This document shows, one piece after another, positions 8,280 to 16,598 of a DNA stretch of 48,322 bases (the stretch's first letter is position 1; every line of letters begins with the position of its first letter). Both the position numbers and the translations under genes were made by a program. The stretch lies in assembly GCA_030684835.1 (NCBI GenBank), contig JAUXWZ010000160.1:1-48322 (forward strand), in the 5' to 3' direction. This DNA is from Beijerinckiaceae bacterium (lineage in GTDB: Bacteria > Pseudomonadota > Alphaproteobacteria > Rhizobiales > Beijerinckiaceae). The notes beneath the pieces are model-generated. The model was not told where the DNA came from. It searched no databases and saw nothing but the letters and a program-made list of their open reading frames with translations.

Positions 8280-9400
8280 ATGACCTCCGGCAGCAGGGCG
8301 ACGTATCGGCGGTGACGCTCGCATAGTGCGCGGCGGCGTAGGCGAGCCAGACGCGGTCGTCCGATATGCGCGTGCGCGCGCCCTGGCCCGTGTGTGGAAA
8401 CCACCAGTGTTGAACATCGCCCTCGACAAACTGGCGGCTCGCGGCCCTGAGGAGATGTTCGCGGGTTATCGATGGACGGACCGTGGCGAGTGCCATGCAA
8501 TCCTGCAACTGGTCCCGAAAGCCATAAGCGCCACTGGCCTGGTAAGAAACCCGATCGCGCCCAGACGCGGCAGGCGAGCGTCTGATAGGCGAGCCAACCG
8601 TTGAGCATGATGTCCATTGACCGATCGGGCGTCTTGACCTGAACTGCACCGACGATCTCATCCCAAAACTCACGGACCTCCATCAGCACGGCGTCCAGGT
8701 CAGCCTGACGGTAGCGGGCGATCAACAACTGCGTCGCCGCCGCGTCCTGGGCATCGCCGAGGAAGAGAACGATCTCGGCGACACCGTTCGGCGCGATCTC
8801 GACCGTAGTCTGGAGAGCGCCGCAGGGATCGAGCCCGGCGCCGACCCGCCCCGTAAATGAAGCCCCGTTTGCCAGGGCCGCTGGCCACGCGAGTGCGCCG
8901 TTGCGGCCGATAAACTCCCGGCGATCACCTGTCCAGCTCGTCTGGCGCCCGGCCAGGTCCGCAAAAGCAGTGCGTCTTGCGTAGGTTGGATTCCACGGGT
9001 TGTTCGCAAGCATCGCCCCGCTTTCCGGATCGATGCGCATGGCGACCGACGGCGCCGCCGCGCCGCGGGAAGCGCCAAGAACCCATTCCACGTATGCCGT
9101 CACCGACAGCCGTCTGGTGCGGCTCGAAAGATTGCGCAATTTCAGGCGCGATATCTTCAGCGGATCGGCGAGCGGCACATACTCGAGTAGCTCCGCGGCG
9201 ATGCCGTGCGAGGTGTGCTCGAAACGGCTGTAGCCCCATCCATGCCGCGCCACATAGGTTGCCGTTTCATCCCGGATCGGCAGCGCCGTGGGGCTCCAGA
9301 GATGTCCTGTCTCCTCATCCCGAAGATAGAATGCTTGGCCAGGGGGATCGGTCAAAACAAATTTGAGATCACGCCGATCGACGGGGCAGCCATGGCGAGC
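8280..9400 (-). pseudogene. Fragment of a cyclic beta-1,2-glucan synthase (NdvB/ChvB, GH94-like part)
   Basis: The frame carries the typical C-terminal part: PPGQAFYLRDEETGHLWSPT, GYSRFEHTSHGIAAELLEYV, KISRLKLRNLSSRTRRLSVT and [19 protein letters not shown]. At 8543-8546 one extra base shifts the frame; the adjacent frame continues [35 protein letters not shown], and [17 protein letters not shown] second shift near 8305 precedes VALLPEVI. Intact enzymes exceed 2,700 residues and span the inner membrane; here about 370 remain, bounded by unrelated sequence at about 9370-9400 and 8280. It is therefore non-functional. Confidence 0.8.
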
Positions 9401-9484
9401 TATGTAGTTCGAATCTACGCAACGCCGCCGCCCGTCCTTAAGCGCGCTATCGAACTGATGAATGACGCGCAAAAATGAGGTCAA

Positions 9485-9699
9485 CTAACTACGGGTTAGT
9501 GATGCGCCTAGTACCCCGCTATCGCTGGATAATGAGTCGTTATTATGATGCATGAAGAGCATTCCCAACGCGACACCGATTGTCTTGCTTGCACAATAGC
9601 CTCGCGGGTAAACCAGCACTGGCACCGCATTCAAACCATCTTCGAGGCTTTGTCACATTACCGAATCTGCGATGCAAGAAGGGATGGTCCAAGAGTTTC
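9485..9699. other. Short spacer, possible IS end
   Basis: No gene. GGCTTTGTCACATTACCG around 9646-9663, just past the transposase stop, resembles the GG(C/T)T(T/C)TGT start of IS6-family terminal repeats, but I cannot find the partner end. Confidence 0.2.
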
Positions 9700-10008
9700 T
9701 CACGCAGCCGCGACGACCTCGCGGCACGTGCTGATCGTCGCCGCGCGAACCGCACGGTGCGTGCAGGCTGCGGTCAGACGGCGCTGGACGTTGAAGGTGT
9801 TGTAGACAGCGGCATGGGATGAGAGAAATCGCTGCGCTTATCCGGCGCTCTTGAAACCCTGCATCTTGTACTCTCGTCGTCGGGTCGGCTGATGCGAATT
9901 CTCTGCCCGGTTGTTCCGCCATCGACCGATGCGATGGCGGCCCTCCATTCCGAGATGACGCGCTGCTGCGCCATAGAAACGCAGGTCGTCAGTGACGAAA
10001 GAATCATT
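9700..10008 (-). mobile_element. Remnant of an IS6-like transposase (C-terminal DDE part)
   Basis: Minus-strand reading gives SFVTDDLRFYGAAARHLGME, RHRIGRWRNNRAENSHQPTR, RREYKMQGFKSAG, an in-frame TAA (9838-9840), then AQRFLSSHAAVYNTFNVQRR and a TGA at 9700-9702. The VTDDLRSY and NNRAENSHxPTRRRE blocks hold the second Asp and the Glu of the DDE triad of IS6/IS26-like transposases. The N-terminal third with the first Asp is not found upstream (10009-10239 has no matching frame). With the internal stop and missing start the element cannot move itself. Confidence 0.75.
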
Positions 10009-10239
10009 GGGAAGCATATTCTTCTGAGTTCTTCACGGCTGACGACAAAGCCTGGAGCCGATCGTCTGGTTCATGAGTCCTTGCAGGTTGGCGTTGGGGT
10101 GGCCGACGACGTCATTCCCATCAACGATTCGCTGCGTCAGGTCCGCTGCCCTCTTGAACGGCGTATAGGGCGGACGAAGACAAACTGAGGTTGCCAATCA
10201 TTTTCATTTGACCGCGCCTTCTAAAATATCAAACTCGGG

Positions 10240-11184
10240 TTAGTTTTCGTCGGACCGGTGATCATCTGGGGCATTTAGGTTTACCACACTGTCGCTTTGA
10301 AACACCGTTGTCTGAGCCGCTATGTCGCAAATGCGGAGAATGGTCGGATCGATGATCTCCGGATGTCGAACCAGAAAGAATTCAGTCGACAGGTCTGCGT
10401 TAGGGGGAGCGACAATCAGCAAGCTGCCTCTTTTCAATTCCCTATTAACGAGAATTGGAGGGATCAAAGCAATTCCGGAACCCATTTCTACAATTTTTAT
10501 GATGACGCTTAGGCTGTTACAATTGTGGACCAGTGTCGGACGCTGTCCGTGCCGACGAAACCATTTCATTGTCTTTGCATGCAAATGCGAATCGCGGTGG
10601 AGCGCATATATTGGTAGCGCAGCGAGTTCCTTGGGTGAAAGATCATCGGAAGTCAGAACCAGAGACTTCGACGCCATCCAACGCAGAGGTATCGAGCCTA
10701 GACTTTCAGAGTGGAGATTTGGTGCGCCCGCACTTGTGACAAATGCCAAGTCTATACGCCCGTCTTCGAGCATCGGAAGCAGAACGTTCGAAACGTCCAT
10801 ATGGATATCCAGCTGAACTGATGGATAAGTATTATTGAGGCGAGATAAAAATGCGGGGAACCAAGTTAGCGCAACGATCTCGCCGATACCGATGCGGATA
10901 GTGCCGCTGACAATTTCGTTGTCTGAGATCTCGCTCTCTATCCGGGCGGCTCCGGCGAGAATCTCGCTTGCGATAGGAAAAAGCGCTCGCGCGGAAGCAC
11001 TCGGCCTCGGGCCTCGGCTGCTCCGCTCAAACAGCGGCTTCCCGATCACGCGTTCGAGCTCCTTGATCCGGGCTGAGATTGCCGGCTGCGTGGCGTGCAG
11101 CTTCTGAGCGGCGAGACCGAACCCGCCAAGGTGCATGATCCAGTAGAAGGCTTCTAACTGCCGTATGTTGAGCTTGTTTGACAG
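10240..11184 (-). CDS. LysR-family transcriptional regulator, probably starting at CTG
   Basis: Residues 1-65 form a winged helix-turn-helix (AAQKLHATQPAISARIKELE); residues about 95-300 are the LysR substrate-binding domain. The first ATG (11136) would begin inside helix 1 and lose the canonical NIRQLEAFYWI. The same frame extends upstream to a TAG with no ATG, GTG or TTG. A CTG at 11184-11182 has GGGAG eight bases before it and gives MSNKLNIRQLEAFYWIMHLG, the standard LysR start; total 314 residues. The gene is divergent from the radical-SAM operon with 116 bp between them, the classic position of a LysR activator that responds to the pathway substrate. Function as its regulator is inferred. 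Confidence 0.85.
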   Translation of the reverse strand: MSNKLNIRQLEAFYWIMHLGGFGLAAQKLHATQPAISARIKELERVIGKPLFERSSRGPRPSASARALFPIASEILAGAARIESEISDNEIVSGTIRIGIGEIVALTWFPAFLSRLNNTYPSVQLDIHMDVSNVLLPMLEDGRIDLAFVTSAGAPNLHSESLGSIPLRWMASKSLVLTSDDLSPKELAALPIYALHRDSHLHAKTMKWFRRHGQRPTLVHNCNSLSVIIKIVEMGSGIALIPPILVNRELKRGSLLIVAPPNADLSTEFFLVRHPEIIDPTILRICDIAAQTTVFQSDSVVNLNAPDDHRSDEN

Positions 11185-11300
11185 CTTCTAATCTCCCGGC
11201 CGACCTCATAACGAAACCTGATGGCAAGCGATCCAAAGTTTTTGATGGACCTCTCGGTACCCGTCGGGGAAGCTCTGAAGGTACAACGTGAGAGATCAAT
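11185..11300. promoter_or_regulatory. Divergent promoter region with candidate LysR operator
   Basis: This 116-bp gap must hold promoters for both the LysR gene and the 11301 operon. An interrupted palindrome TCCA-N10-TGGA (11232-11249) lies near its middle and has the T/A-flanked dyad form LysR proteins use. I could not assign -10 or -35 boxes with confidence. Confidence 0.3.
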
Positions 11301-12773
11301 ATGTCCACAACAGCTCCGGCTCAGTCACACTTGGCGTCACTTGAAGATCTCTTTCGCCACTTTCCTGATGTGCCGCGCGAGGTCATCTTGAAGATCGAGT
11401 TGCTCAGCCACGGGCACTGGTTCACCGACGCTGCCTTGGCTGCCACACAGGGTTCGCTCGTCAAATCCTATCGCCTATTTTCATATGATCTTGTTTCAAT
11501 GGACAAGCTCAAGCGGGGAGAGGCTCGGCAGGTCCCGGAATGGTTCTATATCTTCAGGGGCATATACGATTTGCGGGCGGTGGCCATCCAGACGACGATG
11601 GATCCGACTTCGCCATTCATCGTAGATGTTTCCGATGGCAAGCTCGTCCTGACATTGGAAGGCAAAATACTCTCGGACGTGTCGCTGCCTGTTCGCCCTG
11701 ATTACTATTCGAAGTCATTTTCCAATGACGTACCCTATCATGAGATCTGTGCATTCGGCGCTTTCTTTACAGTATTCCGTCAGTGCCAGTTTTGGGGTCC
11801 GAAGGAAGAATGCCGGTTCTGCGATATCAATCAGAACGCGCGGCAAATGAAGATGTCCAAGGACTTCACTCTCAACGCTCCGGTGAAGTCCATCGAGCAG
11901 GTGCGCGAGGCGGGGATGGAGGTGAGCCGGAACATGCTGGCCAAGGAAGGCTATCAGGCGCCGGTCAGCTTCATTATCACCGGAGGTACGATCACCAACG
12001 TCTTACGCGGTCTCGAAGAGAACGAATTTTACGCGGAATACGTGCGGGCGCTGAAGGATCACGGCCCGCGACGGCACATCTCGCTCCAGACGAACGCTAA
12101 AACACGTGACGAGATCAAATGGCTTCACGCCCAGGGTATGGATGGGCATCACGCGAACATGGAGGTCTGGGATCAGCGCCTGTTCGAGTGGATCAATCCG
12201 GGCAAGGCGCGGCGTATCGGGCATGCCGAATGGATCAAGCGCATGCTCGATTCCGTCGATATCCTCGGCGAGGGCAACGTTCGGCCGAACTTCGTCGGCG
12301 GAATCGAAATGGCGCAGCCGCACGGTTTCGCGACAATCAAGGAAGCGTTGGCGTCGACAGGCGAAGGCCTCGACGTCATGATGAGAAACGGCGTCGATCC
12401 TCGTTTCAATCAATGGAGGCGTGAGCCTCACTCCAACATCGTGCAGGAACATGAGCAGCCGCCGGTCCCTTCAGAGTTCTACATCCGCTTAATGAGCAAG
12501 CGTTATGAACTCTGGAAGAAGTATGCATTGCGCCTGCCGGTAAAAACCGAGTTCTGCGAAACGCGCCGCTATATCGGCGTGGCGCACGGCACTTACGATG
12601 ACTTCCCGCTCTTGTTCGACGCTCCTTGGTATCAGGACGCCAAGGCCCGGACACCGGAAGAGATTGTCCAGCTCGCAGCGGGATGGAAGGTTCCGAGGAA
12701 GGTTTCGATCCATGGGCCGGAAGCGTCTCTCTCGCAGGGCGAACGAGCGACGGGCGCAACCGTCGTCGTCTAG
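11301..12773 (+). CDS. Radical-SAM-like enzyme with atypical C-x8-C-x2-C cluster motif
   Basis: The 490-residue product has Cys162, Cys171 and Cys174 in the string CQFWGPKEECRFCDIN. The CRFCD part matches the last two ligands of a radical-SAM 4Fe-4S site, but the first cysteine is eight rather than three residues away. FIITGGTITN (about 224-233) fits the SAM-binding GGE-type motif, and HISLQTNAKTRDEIKWLHAQ, MEVWDQRLFEWINPGKARRI and RPNFVGGIEMAQPHGF resemble later strands of the barrel. About 150 residues precede the cluster. No signal peptide, so cytoplasmic. First gene of a five-gene set; an upstream GAGAG serves as weak binding site. Substrate unknown. The family assignment rests on motifs; the spacing makes it unusual. 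Confidence 0.75.
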   Translation: MSTTAPAQSHLASLEDLFRHFPDVPREVILKIELLSHGHWFTDAALAATQGSLVKSYRLFSYDLVSMDKLKRGEARQVPEWFYIFRGIYDLRAVAIQTTMDPTSPFIVDVSDGKLVLTLEGKILSDVSLPVRPDYYSKSFSNDVPYHEICAFGAFFTVFRQCQFWGPKEECRFCDINQNARQMKMSKDFTLNAPVKSIEQVREAGMEVSRNMLAKEGYQAPVSFIITGGTITNVLRGLEENEFYAEYVRALKDHGPRRHISLQTNAKTRDEIKWLHAQGMDGHHANMEVWDQRLFEWINPGKARRIGHAEWIKRMLDSVDILGEGNVRPNFVGGIEMAQPHGFATIKEALASTGEGLDVMMRNGVDPRFNQWRREPHSNIVQEHEQPPVPSEFYIRLMSKRYELWKKYALRLPVKTEFCETRRYIGVAHGTYDDFPLLFDAPWYQDAKARTPEEIVQLAAGWKVPRKVSIHGPEASLSQGERATGATVVV

Positions 12774-12824
12774 GTAGAACAAAGTCAGGCTACTGCCGAA
12801 ATCGGCGGGCCTGCTAGAAGAAAT

Positions 12825-12834
12825 AGGGGGGGGT
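12825..12834 (+). promoter_or_regulatory. Ribosome-binding site consisting of a G8 tract
   Basis: The start at 12835 is preceded by A, eight consecutive Gs (12826-12833) and a T. The G-run pairs with the anti-Shine-Dalgarno in several registers, very close to the ATG. A homopolymer of this length is prone to slippage, which would change spacing rather than reading frame. Confidence 0.5.
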
Positions 12835-14226
12835 ATGGAAGAGATTATCGCAACGCACCTCGCGAATTCTTCTCATGATCGAATCGACGCCTCGGCGCGG
12901 CATGCTACCAAACATCACATTCTGCACACGCTGATGTGTGCCGCAGCGGGTTCCAAGGCTCCAGGAATCGCTCCGTTACTTGAACTTGCCTGCGAAAGCG
13001 GAGGCGAGGGAAAAAGCTCGGTGGTGGTCCATGGTGCTAAATTGCCCGCCATGCATGCAGCCATGGTCAACAGCTCGATGGCTCATGCTCAAGACTTCGA
13101 TCTGAATGACGATCGGACATTCTATAAAAGTAGCGTAACCGCGGTGCCGACGGGCTTTGCGGTGGCCGAAGAACTCGGCGGCGTGCACGGGACGGAATTA
13201 CTGACCGCAATCTGCGCGGGCATCGACTTCGGTATCCGGATCGGGCTCGGCGTGCTGCCAAAGCCGGCGCATGCCAGATCCCAGATGATTGGCGGCTTCG
13301 CCTCGGTTGCCACTGCGGGGAGATTGTTGAAGCTCGACGGCGAGCAGATGCTTGATGCGCTCGGGATCGTGTACTGTCAGGTTGCTGCAGGCGGTTCCAG
13401 CAACGACTCCCCAGCGCTGACAAAACGTCTGGCTCCGGGCTTGTCGGCCCGGGCCGGCGTGTTTTCCGCCCGACTGGCACAAAAGGGCTTCAAGTCTGCA
13501 CGCGGCGTATTGTCTGGGAAGCGTGGGTACTTCCAGCTGAATCATGGCCGGGAAGGTGACCTTGAGGCAATTACATCCGAGTTGGCTCAACGATGGGAAG
13601 TCGTCAACGTTGGGCCCAAGGGCTACCCATGTTGCCGTGTATTGCATGCTCCAATCGACGCGACGCTTGCGGCAGTGAAGGAGCATGACATCAGGGCCGA
13701 AGAAGTCGAACGGGTCCTTGTTCGAGGCAGCGCCAGCAACATTTTCATTTCAACCGGAGGGAAGGCGCCGGTTTCCTTCCACAAGTATCGCCACCCAATC
13801 GGTGTGGTGGATGCCCAGTTCAGCGTCCACTGGGGAGTCGCGGCCGCCATCGCCCGGAAGAGCGTGTTTATAGACTGCTTCACTGAAGATGCGCTGACGG
13901 ATCCCGTCATCAACCAGCTGACTGATCGCATTGAGCTGATAGCCGATCCTTCTCTCGACCCCGTCGATGATCTCCTCGCTCCGGCTGTCGTCGAAATTAC
14001 GACGAAGTCACGGGGCGTCTTCAAAAGCCGTGCGGACTTTGCAAAGGGCAACCCCAAAAATCCCGTGACCTGGGATGAGACCGTTGCGGTCTTGCATCGA
14101 AGCGCGCCCTTCATGGCGTACCCAATACCCGCGCGTAAGTTGGAGACGCTCGTTTCACTTGTAGCAGATCTCGAGCATATCGGGGATGTCAGCGCCTTAA
14201 TAGCCAACCTGATCCGGGATCGATAG
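12835..14226 (+). CDS. MmgE/PrpD family protein
   Basis: The 463-residue product matches the MmgE/PrpD fold: an N-terminal all-helical domain (ATHLANSSHDRIDASARHAT, MVNSSMAHAQDFDLNDD with the family's H-A-x-D-x-D-D active-site string, SQMIGGFASVATAGRLLKLD) and a C-terminal alpha-beta domain from about residue 270. Known members are 2-methylcitrate dehydratase, cis-aconitate decarboxylase and iminodisuccinate epimerase, all acting on small polycarboxylates. The FDLNDD variant differs from the commoner DFDDT, so the substrate may differ. It starts 61 bases after the radical-SAM gene and is followed after 57 bases by a Bug protein, suggesting one operon. Probably cytoplasmic; activity cannot be predicted beyond the family. 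Confidence 0.85.
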   Translation: MEEIIATHLANSSHDRIDASARHATKHHILHTLMCAAAGSKAPGIAPLLELACESGGEGKSSVVVHGAKLPAMHAAMVNSSMAHAQDFDLNDDRTFYKSSVTAVPTGFAVAEELGGVHGTELLTAICAGIDFGIRIGLGVLPKPAHARSQMIGGFASVATAGRLLKLDGEQMLDALGIVYCQVAAGGSSNDSPALTKRLAPGLSARAGVFSARLAQKGFKSARGVLSGKRGYFQLNHGREGDLEAITSELAQRWEVVNVGPKGYPCCRVLHAPIDATLAAVKEHDIRAEEVERVLVRGSASNIFISTGGKAPVSFHKYRHPIGVVDAQFSVHWGVAAAIARKSVFIDCFTEDALTDPVINQLTDRIELIADPSLDPVDDLLAPAVVEITTKSRGVFKSRADFAKGNPKNPVTWDETVAVLHRSAPFMAYPIPARKLETLVSLVADLEHIGDVSALIANLIRDR

Positions 14227-14283
14227 ATCAGAGGATCAAGCAAGAAGTCGAAAGCCTTGTCACAAGGGTAAAGGAGGGGACAC

Positions 14284-15351
14284 ATGTCTTTGCGTCAGGT
14301 AGCCGTGACGGGAGCGGCAGCGCTTTGCCTTTGGACCAATCCCACCAGCGCGCAATCGATCGCTGAGTTCTACAAATCCAAGCCGATCCAGATGATCATC
14401 CGCTCCGCAGTCGGGGGATCCTACGATCAATACGGTCGGCTTGTGGCGCGGCACATCGGCAAGCACATCCCTGGACATCCTACGGTTGTTCCTGCGAACA
14501 TGCCGGGCGCCGGGGGGATCACAGCAGCAAACTATGTGGCGAATATCGCGCCGAAGGACGGTTCAATACTGACGATGGTGGGGCAAGGCCTTGCCACCGA
14601 TCAGGCGCTCGGAATGACCCAGGCGCTGAAATTTGATTTGCGTGATTTCAATTGGATCGGCAACGTCAGCAAAGCCAATCAGGCGCTGTGGGTTTGGCAT
14701 ACATCCAGAACCAAGACTTTGCAGGACGCAATGCAGCGCGAAACACTTATTGGCACGACCGGAGCGGGATCGATCACCGTCTTCCTGCCAGCAGTTTACA
14801 ACAACATCTTGGGTACAAAGTTCAAACTTATATTCGGGTACACTGGTGGAAGCGCAGTGGATTTGGCTATGGAGCGAGGCGAGGTCGAAGGCCGAGCTTC
14901 CGAGACTGCGGCGAGCTACAAGGCGAGCAAGCCGTCCTATTTGCGCGACAAGATGATCATTCCGATCATCCAGACCGGACTGGCCAAAGATCCAGGGATA
15001 GACGCCCCACTGCTTCGGGATCTCGCACGCAACAAAGAACAACAGGAAATCTATGACTTTATGTCGAAAGCTGTCTCGATCGGCCGGCCCTTCGCAACCA
15101 GCCCGGGAGTGAGCGCCGACCGGGTGACGGCGCTACGCAAAGCGTTCGACGCGATGCTTGCGGATTCCGAGTTCAAGGCCGATGCTGAACGCCAGCAGGC
15201 GGAAATAGATCCAATGTCGGGTTCTGAATTGGCGCAAGTCGTCAAGGATCTCATCGAGGCCCCCAAGCAACTGCGGGACAAAGTCAGGGTCGCGATAGAG
15301 CCTCGCAAGGAGGATGCGAGAGGGCTGTCACCGACGGAAGGGACAAAATAA
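14284..15351 (+). CDS. TctC/Bug-family periplasmic binding protein 1
   Basis: The 355-residue protein has an N-terminal signal peptide (about 1-24, ending NPTSAQS). It then shows the Bug signatures: IIRSAVGGSYDQYGRLVARH, IPGHPTVVPANMPGAGGITA, ANYVANIAPKDGSIL and a C-terminal ALRKAFDAMLADSEFKADAE helix. The family captures carboxylates and amides in the periplasm for TctAB transporters or for signalling. No TctA or TctB gene is nearby, so it may work with a distant transporter or as a sensor. The start follows a strong AAGGAGG by six bases. It lies between the MmgE/PrpD gene and a paralogue, which suggests the pathway takes up its substrate from outside. Confidence 0.88.
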   Translation: MSLRQVAVTGAAALCLWTNPTSAQSIAEFYKSKPIQMIIRSAVGGSYDQYGRLVARHIGKHIPGHPTVVPANMPGAGGITAANYVANIAPKDGSILTMVGQGLATDQALGMTQALKFDLRDFNWIGNVSKANQALWVWHTSRTKTLQDAMQRETLIGTTGAGSITVFLPAVYNNILGTKFKLIFGYTGGSAVDLAMERGEVEGRASETAASYKASKPSYLRDKMIIPIIQTGLAKDPGIDAPLLRDLARNKEQQEIYDFMSKAVSIGRPFATSPGVSADRVTALRKAFDAMLADSEFKADAERQQAEIDPMSGSELAQVVKDLIEAPKQLRDKVRVAIEPRKEDARGLSPTEGTK

Positions 15352-15504
15352 CTGGTCCGTAGGCGATTATGACGGAAGAATGTCGCATTCGTAAAAATAG
15401 GGGAGCAGAGATCGCATGCTCTTTGAGCGATAGCCACATCCGCATCGGCAACAGGACGCGTATTCGAAATAAGCCGTGTTGAGCCGCCACGTAAGGGAGG
15501 AAGT

Positions 15505-16524
15505 ATGTTCGCAGGAATTTTCGGCCGGTATCTGGTCGCGGCATTTACCACCTTGTCGCTTACAATGTGCGCGTCCGCCGCCAGCGCGCAAGGAAGCAGG
15601 CAACTCCGGATTTTGGTGGGAAGTAGTGTAGGTGGCGGCTACGACATCTGGGCGCGAACGATTGCCAGACATATTGGCCGGCACCTGCCGGGCAATCCAG
15701 CCGTGATCACGCAGAACATGCCGGGTGCAGGCGGCATCATAGCCGCCAACTTCCTATATGAAACCGCGCCCAGAGATGGATCCGTTATCGGTTCCATCCC
15801 CCGGGATGGAGCGGTGAGCGCGATCGCGGGCACCAATGGGGCTCGCTACGACGCGTCGAAATTCGGCTGGCTCGGTACGCCGACAACCGAAACGGCGATC
15901 TGCCTCGCCTCAAATAAAGCGAAGGTCCAAACGGTCGAGCAGCTCTTCAAGCAAGAGCTAATCGTCGGGGACACAGGAGCTGGCACCGGCGGTCGGATCT
16001 ATCCATTGGCTCTGACAGGGCTCTTGGACATGAAGTTCAAGATCATCACCGGCTTTCCCGGATCCGTCGAAGTATGGCTCGCGATCCAGCGCGGCGAGGT
16101 CGATGGGATCTGCGAAAGCCTTGCCAGCGTGAAGAATAGGGATCCACAAGGTCTTCGCGACGGCAAGATCAAGATTTTGTTCCAGGCGGGGCTCGAGCGA
16201 AGCAATGAGCCAGAGGTTAAGGATCTACCTTTCATCATGGACTTCGCGAAAACAGAGGAGCAGAAGCAAGCGCTTAGGTTTCTTTACGCAGGTCAGAGTT
16301 TCGGTCGCCCCTTCGTAGCGCCGCCCGGCCTGCAGCCCGAAAAGCTCAAGGAGCTGCAGGATGTTTTTGGCAGGACAATGAAAGATCTGGATTTCGTTGC
16401 GGATGCAGAGAAGCAAAAACTGGATCTTGATCCGCATACAGCTGCGCAACTCGAAGGCTACGTCAGAGATCTATACGCAACGCCAAAGGCTGTCGTGGAC
16501 AAGATCGGGACCTACATGAAGTAG
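15505..16524 (+). CDS. TctC/Bug-family periplasmic binding protein 2
   Basis: The 339-residue paralogue of the preceding gene has a signal peptide (1-28, ending SAASAQ). It shares the same motifs: ILVGSSVGGGYDIWARTIAR, LPGNPAVITQNMPGAGGIIA, ANFLYETAPRDGSVIGSI. The central substrate loops differ clearly from protein 1 (TPTTETAICLASNKAKVQTV), so the two may bind different ligands. The start has GGAGG four bases upstream. The 153-bp gap before it is the longest inside the cluster and could hold a separate promoter or a processing site; I see no clear hairpin there. Confidence 0.88.
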   Translation: MFAGIFGRYLVAAFTTLSLTMCASAASAQGSRQLRILVGSSVGGGYDIWARTIARHIGRHLPGNPAVITQNMPGAGGIIAANFLYETAPRDGSVIGSIPRDGAVSAIAGTNGARYDASKFGWLGTPTTETAICLASNKAKVQTVEQLFKQELIVGDTGAGTGGRIYPLALTGLLDMKFKIITGFPGSVEVWLAIQRGEVDGICESLASVKNRDPQGLRDGKIKILFQAGLERSNEPEVKDLPFIMDFAKTEEQKQALRFLYAGQSFGRPFVAPPGLQPEKLKELQDVFGRTMKDLDFVADAEKQKLDLDPHTAAQLEGYVRDLYATPKAVVDKIGTYMK

Positions 16525-16598
16525 GTCAAGGCCGACAACTAGCAGGCGAAGAGTGCAAAGGCTGCGCAGTTGGATCCGCTGCACTTGGGGGGCCAGGC

